DNA from: JALCLA01 sp965653565
GTDB taxonomy: Bacteria; Pseudomonadota; Gammaproteobacteria; Xanthomonadales; Xanthomonadaceae
DNA length: 64,000 nt
NCBI GenBank assembly: GCA_965653565.1
Contig: CBFHAI010000015.1
Coordinates: 1-64,000, forward strand
Reading direction: 5' to 3'
Numbering within the stretch: the first letter of the stretch is position 1; every line of letters begins with the position of its first letter. The position numbers and the translations under genes are program-made. The notes under the pieces were generated by a model, which saw only the letters and a list, made by a program, of their open reading frames with translations, ran no database searches and had not been told where the DNA came from. Positions 1 to 8,658 of this stretch are shown piece after piece.

Positions 1-1
1 C

Positions 2-358
2 GTGGCGCCGCCGCGCGCGAACACCGACGGCCGGCCGGCACGGCCGGCGAATCCGAACAGTCCTTACGGCAAGCCCGGTGGCGGACGTCCAGGCGGCCAG
101 CCCGGCGCCCGGCCGGCACGCGGTCCGGGCGGAAACGCAGGCGGCCGTCCGGCAGGCAATGCCGGTGGTCGCCCGAGCGGCGGGCCCGGCGGACGCCCGG
201 CCGGTGGCGGTCGTCCTAGCGGCGGCCCGGGTGGACGTGCTGCCGGTGGTCCGGGCGGTCGACCGGCGGGCGGTCCCGGTGGCCGGCCGGGCGGTGGCGC
301 GCCGGGTGCGCGTTCCAACAAGCCGCGTCGCGGACCGGGTCCGAATCGCGACGGCTGA
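2..358 (+). CDS. C-terminal Gly/Pro/Arg-rich tail of a truncated protein
   Basis: Only the 3' end of this gene lies in the window, so the frame is open to the left edge and the true start is missing. The visible 118 residues are almost entirely disordered, low-complexity sequence built from imperfect GGRPxGGPG units, ending in a basic tail (SNKPRRGPGPNRDG). Such tails usually bind RNA non-specifically. In Xanthomonadales they are found on RluB-type 23S rRNA pseudouridine synthases and on DEAD-box helicases, so one of these is likely, but no catalytic domain is visible to decide. The reverse strand is also open across this stretch because of the repeat composition; that frame is a shadow. Confidence 0.6.
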   Translation: MAPPRANTDGRPARPANPNSPYGKPGGGRPGGQPGARPARGPGGNAGGRPAGNAGGRPSGGPGGRPAGGGRPSGGPGGRAAGGPGGRPAGGPGGRPGGGAPGARSNKPRRGPGPNRDG

Positions 359-500
359 ACGGCCAATGCGAAGCGCATCACGCTTTCGCATCGCGACCTG
401 ATTTCCTCGCCGCCGGTTGCGCATTCTGCGACCGGAATGGAGCGACGGCTCTAAGACGATTTGTCACAGTCGGTTCACCGTCAACGGGGAGACGACGACC

Positions 501-1280
501 ATGCAAATCCGGAATGCCCAGGGGGCATTGCTCGGGTTGGCGCTAGCAGCCAGCCCGCTCGCGGCGAACGCCGCCGACTACTACATCGCCAACCGCCAGC
601 CGACGGCGCTGGCGGCCGCCATCCGGCACGCCAACGCGTCGCCGCAGGCCGATACCATCCATCTTGCGTCGGGCGGTTTGTACGCCTTCGCGCGCGCCTC
701 CGAGGACGATCTGGCGCTGCCGCGCATCGTCGGCAAACTCACGCTGCACGGTTACGGCGCGGAAATCCGCCGCGACACCGGCACCGCCATCGCATTGCTC
801 GAAGTGGCGGCCGGCGCCGAACTCGATGTCGAACGCCTGACGCTGGCCGAAGGCGGTCGCGGCAGCGTCCGCAATCACGGCACCTTGCTGCTGCGCGACA
901 GCGCCATCGTCGACGGCACCACGCACAGCGAAAACGCCATCGTGCAGAACTACGGCCGCTTCGACGCCGAGCGCAGCGTGATCGGCTACAACCAAGTGGC
1001 CGGCGCCGGCCGCGACGCCGCCATCGTGCTCAACTACGGCTCGATGCGACTGGCCGACTGCAAGCTCGCGGGCAACTCGCTGAGCCGCCGCTATCCGACC
1101 CTGGCCGCCGCGCCGATGCTCAACTACGGCGAACTGGCGGTGGAAAGCCTCACCTTCGAAGACAACCTCGTCATCGACGGCTTCGACGGCCTGGCCTCCA
1201 CCGGCCTGCTCAACCTCGGCATCGGCCATTCGAGCGGCGCCGAACCGGCGGTGCTGGCGGCCAGCGGATCGATTCGCTGA
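501..1280 (+). CDS. secreted right-handed beta-helix protein
   Basis: A 259-residue protein with a clear Sec signal peptide at residues 1-23 (hydrophobic core LLGLALAASPLAANA, then ADYY). The open frame extends upstream, but this ATG is preceded by a GGGGAGA ribosome-binding site and is the one that yields the signal peptide. The mature part is a ladder of short repeats ending in N-H-G/N-Y-G turns (VRNHGTLLLRD, VQNYGRFDAERS, VLNYGSMRLADC, MLNYGELAVES). This is typical of pectate-lyase-like solenoids, and no catalytic residues of a polysaccharide lyase are evident. The same repeat style occurs in the middle of the M14 peptidase at 20850-24647. The substrate or partner is unknown. Confidence 0.75.
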   Translation: MQIRNAQGALLGLALAASPLAANAADYYIANRQPTALAAAIRHANASPQADTIHLASGGLYAFARASEDDLALPRIVGKLTLHGYGAEIRRDTGTAIALLEVAAGAELDVERLTLAEGGRGSVRNHGTLLLRDSAIVDGTTHSENAIVQNYGRFDAERSVIGYNQVAGAGRDAAIVLNYGSMRLADCKLAGNSLSRRYPTLAAAPMLNYGELAVESLTFEDNLVIDGFDGLASTGLLNLGIGHSSGAEPAVLAASGSIR

Positions 1281-1313
1281 GCGAAACTTCCCGAAAAGCA
1301 CCTGCCCGAAAAC

Positions 1314-1347
1314 AAGAAGGGCGGCAGATTGCTCTGCCGCCCTTCTT
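1314..1347. terminator. bidirectional hairpin terminator
   Basis: A perfect 15-bp stem (AAGAAGGGCGGCAGA) with a 4-nt loop lies between two convergent genes. It is followed on the + strand by GGTTTT and on the - strand by GTTTT, so it can terminate both. A 12-bp direct repeat (CAGCGTGACGCA) follows on the right. Confidence 0.85.
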
Positions 1348-1394
1348 GGTTTTCAGCGTGACGCACTTCAGCGTGACGCAGACTCGCTAGGCGA

Positions 1395-2108
1395 TCACTC
1401 GTCGAGATCGAGCGACTCGCGCGTCTTGGCGCGGCGACGATCGTCGGCCGCCTGGAACTTGCCCTCGCAACCGTTGCGATCGACCATCACGCACTCGAGG
1501 TAATCGGAGGTCAGCACCACGGCCGCACGGATCGCCTTGCCGGCCGGCGTGCTCTTTTCGCTGGCGAGCGCGCCACCGAAACCGCCGCGCGAAATGCCCA
1601 CGCTCATGCCGCCGCCCTTGGCGTTGCCTTCGATCGTGCGCACGAAATCGACTTCGCCGGTTTCCGTGTTCACCACGCGGATATCGACCGCGAGATAGGC
1701 ATTTTCTTTCTTGCCGCCGAGCGAAATGCCCTTGAAGCTGATGCCGCCGCCGGTGCTGGCGACGTCTTCTTCATAGGCCGTGACGGTGCCCATCACCAGG
1801 TACTGCGCGCCGGTCAGCTGACCGATGCGGGCACCGGTGCCGGCCTTCACGCGGCCCGAGGCCGCCAGGTTCTGCTCTTCGAGCACCGATTCGAGCTTGC
1901 TGCGCTCGACGATCTTGAACGCGCCGGTCGCGGCGAGTTCGTTCGACAACATGCCGGCGAGTTCCCAACCCACCCCGCCGCGCCACCAACCTGCCCCCGA
2001 CTCGTTCTTGAACTCGGCCACGCCGATGGTGGGCTTGCCCTGAGCCGAAGCGGCATCGGCTCCCATCAGTCCCGCCACGGCGAGTGCAACACCCCAAAGC
2101 TTGTTCAT
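1395..2108 (-). CDS. CsgG-family secreted protein
   Basis: A 237-residue protein with a signal peptide (residues 1-22, ending ASAQ). Its start is supported by a GGAGAGAGGA ribosome-binding site. The mature part has the CsgG/curli-assembly pattern: an N-terminal TIGVAEFKNES strand, a helix with LSNELAATGAFKIVERSKLESVLEEQ, QLTGAQYLVMGTVTAYEED, and a later YLAVDIRVVNTETGEVDFVRTIEG segment. The family includes the outer-membrane curli secretion pore, but many members are stand-alone periplasmic or lipoprotein relatives. No csgA/B/E/F neighbours are present and the N-terminus has no lipobox, so a true curli export role is unlikely. The C-terminus is charged (DDRRRAKTRESLDLDE). Confidence 0.8.
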   Translation of the reverse strand: MNKLWGVALAVAGLMGADAASAQGKPTIGVAEFKNESGAGWWRGGVGWELAGMLSNELAATGAFKIVERSKLESVLEEQNLAASGRVKAGTGARIGQLTGAQYLVMGTVTAYEEDVASTGGGISFKGISLGGKKENAYLAVDIRVVNTETGEVDFVRTIEGNAKGGGMSVGISRGGFGGALASEKSTPAGKAIRAAVVLTSDYLECVMVDRNGCEGKFQAADDRRRAKTRESLDLDE

Positions 2109-2271
2109 TTTCCTCTCTCCGAAAATCCCGCGCGAGGCGGGCAATGACCATTCTAGCGAAGTTCCCGTCCCACCCCAGTGGCGACGATACGCCCAACCGC
2201 ACCGGGGTTCCGAGTGCCGGTGATTACGTAATTGAGCGCAATTTCCGGTCAGGCCGTCACGCTTGTGAAGT

Positions 2272-3075
2272 TCAGGCGTCGCGCGCGAGCTCGAAATCGT
2301 CGGCGTCGAGTTGCGCGGGGAAACGCGCGCGATGCGCGGCGAGCGCCTGGCCCGACAAGACAACGGTCGCGCTTTGCGGTTGCGCACCCAGTTCCACCAG
2401 AGGTTGGCCGAGCGGATCGAGCGCCACGCTGTCGCCCGCGTAGTGCAGTTCGTTGCCATCGACACCGACGCGATTGACGCCCACCACGCAGGCCAGGTTC
2501 TCGATCGCGCGCGCGCGCAGCAATGTCTGCCACGCGTAACGCCGCGCGCTCGGCCAATTGGCGACGTACAGCAGCAGATCGTAGTCGAAACGATCGGCCG
2601 CCTTGTCGAAACGGTTGCGGCTCCACACCGGGAAGCGCAGGTCGTAGCAGACCAGCGGACAAACGCGCCAGCCTTTTAATTCCACGATGAGTTTCGAGGC
2701 GCCGCCCGCATAACGATGATGCTCGCCGGCCATGCGGAACAGATGCCGCTTGTCGTAGTGCGACAGCTCGCCGGACGGCGTGGCCCACATCAGGCGGTTG
2801 AAGACTTGATCGCCATCGCGGATCACCATCGAACCGGTGACGACGGCGCCGACGTCGCGTGCCAGTTCGCGCAGCCACGCGACGCTCGCACCACTCATCG
2901 TTTCGGCATCGCCGATCGCTTCGTTGCTGAAACCGCTGGTGAAGGTTTCCGGCAGCACGATCAGGTCGGTGCTGCCCGCCAGTTCGCGCGCCATCGCGCC
3001 GTAGAGTTCGCGGTTGGCCGCGGCGTCGTGCCACACCGTCGCCGCCTGCACCAGCGACACGCGAAGGTCGTTCAT
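2272..3075 (-). CDS. yafV: omega-amidase, nitrilase superfamily (YafV-like)
   Basis: A 267-residue cytoplasmic hydrolase. The nitrilase Glu-Lys-Cys triad is visible as E43 (LPETF), K109 (YDKRHLF) and C143 (LVCYDLRFP). Family knowledge: YafV/omega-amidases hydrolyse 2-oxoglutaramate and 2-oxosuccinamate, the products left when glutamine or asparagine donates its amino group. The neighbour 43 bp upstream on the same strand is a YbdL-type methionine aminotransferase that uses glutamine with 4-methylthio-2-oxobutanoate, so the pair forms a methionine-salvage step made irreversible by the amidase. The start at MNDLRVSL was chosen because longer versions add a low-complexity leader absent from the family. 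Confidence 0.88.
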   Translation of the reverse strand: MNDLRVSLVQAATVWHDAAANRELYGAMARELAGSTDLIVLPETFTSGFSNEAIGDAETMSGASVAWLRELARDVGAVVTGSMVIRDGDQVFNRLMWATPSGELSHYDKRHLFRMAGEHHRYAGGASKLIVELKGWRVCPLVCYDLRFPVWSRNRFDKAADRFDYDLLLYVANWPSARRYAWQTLLRARAIENLACVVGVNRVGVDGNELHYAGDSVALDPLGQPLVELGAQPQSATVVLSGQALAAHRARFPAQLDADDFELARDA

Positions 3076-3118
3076 GCCGAGTCGTTCCCCGCTTTCGCTG
3101 CCATCGTCGAGTTCTCTC

Positions 3119-4267
3119 TCACACCCGCCGCAGACGTTCGGCCGCGGCGATCTGCGTCGCATCCGATTTGGCGAAGCAGAACCGGATCATGCGCTGGCCG
3201 GCCGGCGGCGTTTCGTAGAACGGCGACAGCGGAATCGCCGCCACGCCTTTTTCGATCGTGAGCCAGCGGCTGAAGGCGATATCGTCCATGTCGCTGATCG
3301 CCGAATAGTCGGCGAGCTGGAAATAGGCACCGCGCACCGCCGGCAACGCGAAGCGGGTGTCGGCCAGCAAGGCGCGGAAGCCGTCGCGCTTGGCCTGGTA
3401 GAAGGCCGGCAACTCCAGATAGTGTTCCGGATGCTGCTCGATCATTTCCGCGAACGCCCACTGCGCCGGATTGAAACTGCAGAAGGTCAGGTACTGGTGC
3501 ACCTTGCGGAACTCGGCCGACAAGGCCGCCGGCGCGATGCAGTAACCAAGCTTCCAGCCGGTGCAGTGATAGGTCTTGCCGAACGAACTGACGACGAAAC
3601 TGCGCGCCGCCAATTCTTCATGGCGCAGCACGCTCATATGCTCGGCGCCGTCGAAGATGATGTGTTCGTAGACTTCGTCCGACAGCACCAGGATGCCGCT
3701 ATCGCGCACGATGTCGGCGAGCGCGTCGAGATCGCTGCGCGCGAGCACCGCGCCGGTCGGATTGTGCGGCGAGTTGATCAGGATCATCCGCGTGCGCGGC
3801 GTGATCGCATCGCGCACGCGCTGCCAGTCGACCGAGAATTCCGGCGCCGTCAGCGGCACATGCACGGCGCGCGCGCCGGCCAGTTCGATCGCCGGTTCGT
3901 AGCTGTCGTAGCAAGGATCGAGCACGATCACTTCTTCGCCGGCCCGCACCACCGCGTGGATCGCCGCGAACAGCGCTTCGGTGGCGCCGCTGGTGACGGT
4001 GACGTCGGTTTCGGCATCGACGCGCGCGCCGTACAGGCGTTCGGTTTTCGCCGCGATCTGCTGGCGCAGCGCAGCGATGCCGGTCATCGGCGCGTACTGG
4101 TTCTTGCCCTCGCGCATGGCGCGGACCAGCGCGTCCTGCAGGAATTCCGGCACATCGAAATCCGGGAAGCCCTGACCGAGATTGACGGCGCGGTGCTCGG
4201 CCGCCAGTTGCGACATCACGGTGAAGATCGTGGTGCCCACGCGCGGGAGTTTGCTGGCTGGCTGCAT
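3119..4267 (-). CDS. ybdL: methionine/glutamine transaminase (YbdL-like), PLP class I
   Basis: A 382-residue fold-type I aminotransferase of usual length. Motifs include the N-terminal SKLPRVGTTIFTVMS segment and NLGQGFPDFD typical of YbdL, NSPHNPTGAV, SDEVYEHIIF, and the PLP lysine K231 in SSFGKTYHCTGWKLGY. Family members transfer the amino group of glutamine (or another donor) to 4-methylthio-2-oxobutanoate, regenerating methionine. It is the first gene of a probable two-gene operon with the omega-amidase downstream. The intergenic space upstream contains an inverted heptamer element. Confidence 0.9.
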   Translation of the reverse strand: MQPASKLPRVGTTIFTVMSQLAAEHRAVNLGQGFPDFDVPEFLQDALVRAMREGKNQYAPMTGIAALRQQIAAKTERLYGARVDAETDVTVTSGATEALFAAIHAVVRAGEEVIVLDPCYDSYEPAIELAGARAVHVPLTAPEFSVDWQRVRDAITPRTRMILINSPHNPTGAVLARSDLDALADIVRDSGILVLSDEVYEHIIFDGAEHMSVLRHEELAARSFVVSSFGKTYHCTGWKLGYCIAPAALSAEFRKVHQYLTFCSFNPAQWAFAEMIEQHPEHYLELPAFYQAKRDGFRALLADTRFALPAVRGAYFQLADYSAISDMDDIAFSRWLTIEKGVAAIPLSPFYETPPAGQRMIRFCFAKSDATQIAAAERLRRV

Positions 4268-4305
4268 GAGGATCGACAGTTCGGAAAGCGATTAGCGAAG
4301 CATAA

Positions 4306-4353
4306 GGCGAGAGGCGAGAGGCGAGAGGCGAGGCCATCGCCTCACCTCTCGCC
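4306..4353. repeat. heptamer array with inverted arm (GGCGAGA type)
   Basis: Three tandem GGCGAGA units and one GGCGAGG are followed by an inverted arm, giving a 14-bp stem (one G-T pair on the - strand) with a 6-nt loop. It has the same architecture as the GGGAATC-type elements at 17327 and 53315: 7-bp units facing their inverted copies. It may act as a terminator for the S8 protease gene or as a promoter-proximal hairpin; this is not determined. Confidence 0.7.
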
Positions 4354-4375
4354 GGCGACCGCACCCGGCCGCGCG

Positions 4376-7300
4376 CTACGGGCAGATCAGCGCATCGGAA
4401 ATGCGCACCGCCGGCAGATCGACGCTCCACAATCCCTGCATCGGCGGCTTGAGTTCGAGATCGACCGCGATGCGGCCGGCGCTGGCGCTGTCGTAGCTGC
4501 GCGTGAGCGTGCCGATCTCGGTCGCCACCGGCGTCTTGTGCGCGCACAGCGGACAGAAGCCATCGCGCTGCGACAGATTCATCGTCGCCAGGCCGAACGA
4601 ATTCGTTTGTCCCAGCGCCCAGCGAGCAATGCCCTGGCCATCGTAGAAATACGCGCCGTTGCTCTCCAAGCCCGGATACGCGCTGATGCTGTAACCGAAG
4701 CCCGATTTCGCCGGGTGATACCACAGGCCGGTCAAGGCCGCCGGTGCACCGTTGAGCTGCGGGCAGGCGCCGCCGTCGAGGAAGCCCATCGGCTCGCTGC
4801 CGCTCTCGCCATCGAGATTCCAGCTGAAGCTGAAGTTGTTGGCATCGATCAAGGCCAACTGCGCTTCGCCGACATTCTCACCGGTGGCCGCGCTGCCGTC
4901 CCAGTTGAAGCGTTCGAGCGCGACTTTCCACACGCCCTGGTTCGCGGTCGGTGCCGGGCCGACGCCGAGATACCAGGTCGGCGTGCCGTCCTGCAGATAG
5001 GTGTACCAGGCCAGGCCCCAGGCGCCGTTCGCCGGGAACAGGAACAGGCCGGCGCCGGAACGGGCCGGGTTGTACCAGGCGCCATAGCGCGGCTGGGCGC
5101 GCGCCGCGTCGTATTGCAGCGACACCGCCATATCGAACTCGGCGGCCGTGGTGCCGGCGTTGACCGGCGTGATGTACCAGCGGCCGGCGGCGAGCGTCGC
5201 CCCCGTCAGAGTCACCGTTTCGGTGGCACCGGCGTGGATCGAGGTACCGGCGGCTTCGCCGCGTGCCGGCGCGGCCGCGATGACCGGCGAGCCCGGCGCC
5301 GCCGCGCGCGCGAGGTACAGATCGACTTCGCCGCTGCCGGTCGTGGTCACGGTCAGGCTCGATGCGTTTTCCGGCACGTCGAGATACAGACGATCCTGCG
5401 CCGCACCCGCGGCGAGCCGCATGTGGCGCGTGCCGTTCGGATCGAGCAGCGCCGGTGCGTTCTCGCCCGGCAGCGTGCGCTTGAGTTCGAACGGCACCAG
5501 GCCGACCTGACCCGGTGCGTCGTCGCTCGCGCTGATCCGCAGGAAACCGACGCGGCGTTCGCCCGGCAGCAAGGTCGGATCGTCCCACGCCAGGCGCACT
5601 TTGAAGGCCTCGTTGGTGTCGGTGTGGCCGGGGCCGGTCGCGACCAGCTTCGGCGCCGGCGCGGCATCGAGCGAGAGCAGCACGGTTTCCAGGATGACGT
5701 TGTCGCTGGCGTTCGGATCGGTGTCGCCCTGCACGCCGGCGTCCCAGTTCTGCACCAGCACCCAGTAGCGCGTTTCGCCGGCTTCCGGCGCGATATCGAG
5801 TTCGCAGTGTTCGAGGTCGAACTCGGAGGTCGACGCGCACAACTGCTCTTCTTCGTCGGGTTGGCCGTTGCCGTTGAAATCGCCGCCGACGAACAGATCG
5901 ACATCGTAGGCCGACGAAGCGAGCGTGTCGGCGTACAACTTGAGCGTGCCGGTGCTCGCGCCGGCGGCCGGCACCGTGATCAAGGTGAAGAAGGTGCCGC
6001 TGCCGGCGGCGAACGAGTCGTAGCGATCGTCGCGCGTCGGATCCTCCACCAGCACCCGTTCGGTGCGCACCGGCGCGACCAGTTCGGTGGCGCTGAAATC
6101 GGCTTCCGGCAACGCCACCAGCGAGTCGAACGCGATGTCGGCGAAGCCCGATTCACCGGGCCCGCTCAGATCGATCGCCGTCGGCAACGTGCCCGGATTG
6201 GCGTACAGCGCGAGCGGAATCTGTCCATCGGCGGCGGCATTGCCGCCGGTGCGGATGAAACGCACCTTGCCGTTGACCCAGCTGCCCGGGAACGAGGCGT
6301 CGCTGACGTCGAAGGCGAAGTTCAAGGTTTTCGTTTCGCCCGCCGCGAGGGTGAATTCCGACGGCGTGACGGTGGCCGAGCCGGGCGACGGCATATCGAT
6401 TTCGACGCGCCAGCTGGCGCCGCCGACCATGTCCGTCACGCGCCGCGTCGCGGTGCAGCTGCGGAAGCAATCGTCGTGCGCGATGCTGGGGCGGTTGAGA
6501 TCGCGCGGCACGCCGCCGTTGGCGGGATTGGCGGCGCGGAATTCGGCCGGCGTGATGGTGAACGACAAGCCGGCCTTGACCGCCTTCGCCACATCGGTGG
6601 CGCCGGCGCCGGCATCGAGCGGCGTGGCCGCGTTGACGCCGTCCGGCAACTGGATCGATGCGCGCGCGCTGGTGAGCAGCGCCGATTCGACTTGCGACGG
6701 CGTCCAGCTCGGCTTGGCCGCAATCAGCAGAGCCGAGGCGCCGGAAATATGCGGCGTCGCCATCGAGGTGCCGCTCAGGAAGGCGGTGGTCGAGCCGATG
6801 CGGCTGGCCGCGACGATGTTGCTGCCGGGCGCGGTGAGATCGGGTTTGAGGATGCCGAGCGTCGCCACCGGGCCACGGCCGCTCGACGACGACAGCACGT
6901 CGGCCCGTTCCGGCAGGTTCTCGATGCGGTTGCCTTCGAGGCGGCCGCTGTGACCGGTGCCGCTCGCCATCCAGGCCTTCAGCGCCTGCCCGGCGGCAAA
7001 GCCCAGATGCGTGCTCGGGATACTGTGCGCATCGGCCACGACGCTCTCGCCGTCGGCCTGCAGGTTGATCAGCACCATGCCGCCGCCGCCCGCCAGCCGC
7101 ACGTTGTTGCTCTTCGCCACGCGCGCCTGCACGCCGCGTTCGCAAACCACGATTTCGCCGTTGAAACGGCCGGCCGGCCACGGATTGCTGGCGCCGGTCT
7201 GGCCGTCGTCGAGCGCGGTGCCGGTGGCGCAGCCCGGGAACGCCGGATCGAACACCAAGGGCCGCGGACCAATGCCCGCCGTGCTGCCGACGCCGACCAG

Positions 7301-8524
7301 CACGCCGCCGCCCGGCGCTGCCGTCGCACCGCCGCTCAGATCGACGAGGCGATTGACGAGGGCGCGATCGTGCGTCGCATTGGCCGCGGTGATCACCCAC
7401 GGCGCATCGCCCGGCGAGGTCACCGTGCTTTCGCCCGGGCCTTCGTTGCCGGCCGCCACCACCACCACGATGCCGGCCTCGCGCGCCGCCAGCATGGCCT
7501 GCGAATCGCTCGAGGTGAACGGGTTGCGCGGCGAACCGCCGATCGAATAGTTGATCACGTCGACGCCGTCGGCGGTGGCCTGATTGAGCGCCGCCACCAG
7601 CCAGCTGCCGTTGCAGGTGGTCTCTTCTTCGCAGGCCTTGTACGCGATCAGGTTGGCATGCGGCGCCACGCCCGACATCTGGCGTGTCTGCGCGGTCGCG
7701 CCCGGCACCGGCATGGTGATGTTGAGCAGATTGCCGACCGCGGTGCTCGCCACGTGGGTGCCGTGGGTGGTCATGTCGGCGCCGGTGTTGGGCTCGTTGT
7801 CGCCGTCGCCGGTGGTGAAATCGTGGATGCCGATCAGCTTGTTGTTGCACTCGAGCGCCGTCGCCGGCACGGCGCAGCGGCCGAACAGCTGGCTGCGCGG
7901 ATTGCTGTGCGCGAAGCTGTCGACCGGGCCGACCGCCGCGAACGACGGATGAATCCGATTGATGCCCGAATCGACCACGCCCACCACGACGCCTTCGCCG
8001 CGCGTCTGCACGCCGGCCACGCCGCTCCACAACTGATCGGCGTGAATCCACTGCGGGCCGGCGTCCGTCATCGGACGGCGCGTGTAATCGGCTTCCACCT
8101 GGCGCACGCCGCCCATCTTCGCCAGTTCGGCGGCTTCGGCGGCGGTCAGTTCGAGCGCCACGCCGTTGTTGACCACGTCGTAGACGAAGCGCGGTTCCAA
8201 GGTGCGGCCGAAGCTGGCTTCGGCGCGTGCCAGCCGCTCGCCGCGCAATTGCGCGAGCACGGAGCGATAGGCGCGGCTTTCGGCCTTGTCCAGATCGAGC
8301 CGGCGTTCGCCGGTGACGGCCGGGCTGGTCGCCTTCAGGCCCGCCAGTTTCGGATGCGCGCCGCCGGCATCGCCGCGGAAAGTCGCCAGCGGCGGTTCGG
8401 CGAAGGTGACGATATAGGTGGCGCGGTCGACGGACTTGGCCGTCGGCATCGTCATATCGCTGTCGGCCAGCCCGGTGCCGGACAGGCTCAACAGGATCGC
8501 GAAAGCCAGGGGAGAGGCGCGCAT
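4376..8524 (-). CDS. secreted subtilisin-like S8 serine protease, multidomain
   Basis: A 1382-residue exported protease. The start at MRASPLAF gives a signal peptide (1-20) and has a GGAG ribosome-binding site. Order of parts: I9-type propeptide (about 35-150); S8 catalytic domain with Asp185 (GVVDSGIN), His254 (THGTHVAS), oxyanion Asn360 (AAGNEGP) and Ser587 (SGTSMATPH); a protease-associated insert (about 400-530, VVCERGVQARVAKS); a fibronectin-like region; pre-peptidase C-terminal-like beta domains; and a C-terminal pair of modules (about 1180-1382) with WYNPARSGAG, AWYTYLQDGTPTWYLG, WYHPAKSGFG and GFCPLC. The catalytic residues are all present, so it should be active. The C-terminal modules recur in the M14 peptidase at 20850. 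It is divergent from ccmA. Confidence 0.93.
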   Translation of the reverse strand: MRASPLAFAILLSLSGTGLADSDMTMPTAKSVDRATYIVTFAEPPLATFRGDAGGAHPKLAGLKATSPAVTGERRLDLDKAESRAYRSVLAQLRGERLARAEASFGRTLEPRFVYDVVNNGVALELTAAEAAELAKMGGVRQVEADYTRRPMTDAGPQWIHADQLWSGVAGVQTRGEGVVVGVVDSGINRIHPSFAAVGPVDSFAHSNPRSQLFGRCAVPATALECNNKLIGIHDFTTGDGDNEPNTGADMTTHGTHVASTAVGNLLNITMPVPGATAQTRQMSGVAPHANLIAYKACEEETTCNGSWLVAALNQATADGVDVINYSIGGSPRNPFTSSDSQAMLAAREAGIVVVVAAGNEGPGESTVTSPGDAPWVITAANATHDRALVNRLVDLSGGATAAPGGGVLVGVGSTAGIGPRPLVFDPAFPGCATGTALDDGQTGASNPWPAGRFNGEIVVCERGVQARVAKSNNVRLAGGGGMVLINLQADGESVVADAHSIPSTHLGFAAGQALKAWMASGTGHSGRLEGNRIENLPERADVLSSSSGRGPVATLGILKPDLTAPGSNIVAASRIGSTTAFLSGTSMATPHISGASALLIAAKPSWTPSQVESALLTSARASIQLPDGVNAATPLDAGAGATDVAKAVKAGLSFTITPAEFRAANPANGGVPRDLNRPSIAHDDCFRSCTATRRVTDMVGGASWRVEIDMPSPGSATVTPSEFTLAAGETKTLNFAFDVSDASFPGSWVNGKVRFIRTGGNAAADGQIPLALYANPGTLPTAIDLSGPGESGFADIAFDSLVALPEADFSATELVAPVRTERVLVEDPTRDDRYDSFAAGSGTFFTLITVPAAGASTGTLKLYADTLASSAYDVDLFVGGDFNGNGQPDEEEQLCASTSEFDLEHCELDIAPEAGETRYWVLVQNWDAGVQGDTDPNASDNVILETVLLSLDAAPAPKLVATGPGHTDTNEAFKVRLAWDDPTLLPGERRVGFLRISASDDAPGQVGLVPFELKRTLPGENAPALLDPNGTRHMRLAAGAAQDRLYLDVPENASSLTVTTTGSGEVDLYLARAAAPGSPVIAAAPARGEAAGTSIHAGATETVTLTGATLAAGRWYITPVNAGTTAAEFDMAVSLQYDAARAQPRYGAWYNPARSGAGLFLFPANGAWGLAWYTYLQDGTPTWYLGVGPAPTANQGVWKVALERFNWDGSAATGENVGEAQLALIDANNFSFSWNLDGESGSEPMGFLDGGACPQLNGAPAALTGLWYHPAKSGFGYSISAYPGLESNGAYFYDGQGIARWALGQTNSFGLATMNLSQRDGFCPLCAHKTPVATEIGTLTRSYDSASAGRIAVDLELKPPMQGLWSVDLPAVRISDALICP

Positions 8525-8600
8525 TGCAGCTCCAGACACGGGAAAGGGGCGGATTGTAACCGTCGGCCGCGGCGCAAATGGTGATCCCGGCAAGATGAGG

Positions 8601-8638
8601 CCGTTTCGTGATGAGCCCGTTTCGTTGCACGCCGTTTC
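8601..8638. promoter_or_regulatory. three direct repeats of CCGTTTC upstream of ccmA
   Basis: CCGTTTC occurs at 8601, 8617 and 8632, spaced 16 and 15 bp, ending 20 bp before the ccmA start in the gap between the divergent protease and Ccm operons. Regularly spaced direct heptamers resemble iterated regulator half-sites. No regulator is identified, and the spacing is not a whole number of helical turns. Confidence 0.35.
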
Positions 8639-8658
8639 ACCGGTAGCATGCGCGCGCC

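Noticed and set aside
1395..2108. Curli secretion channel
   Set aside because: CsgG-like fold is clear, but there is no lipobox and no curli operon nearby.
2223..2232. Perfect 10-bp palindrome ATTACGTAAT upstream of the CsgG-like gene
   Set aside because: Too short and isolated to call an operator without a second site.
3014..8584. An open + strand frame of 1856 codons antisense to the aminotransferase and the S8 protease
   Set aside because: It mirrors two genes with full catalytic motifs. Its product is Arg/Ala/Gly/His-rich with no domain and no ribosome-binding site, as expected from third-position GC bias on the opposite strand.
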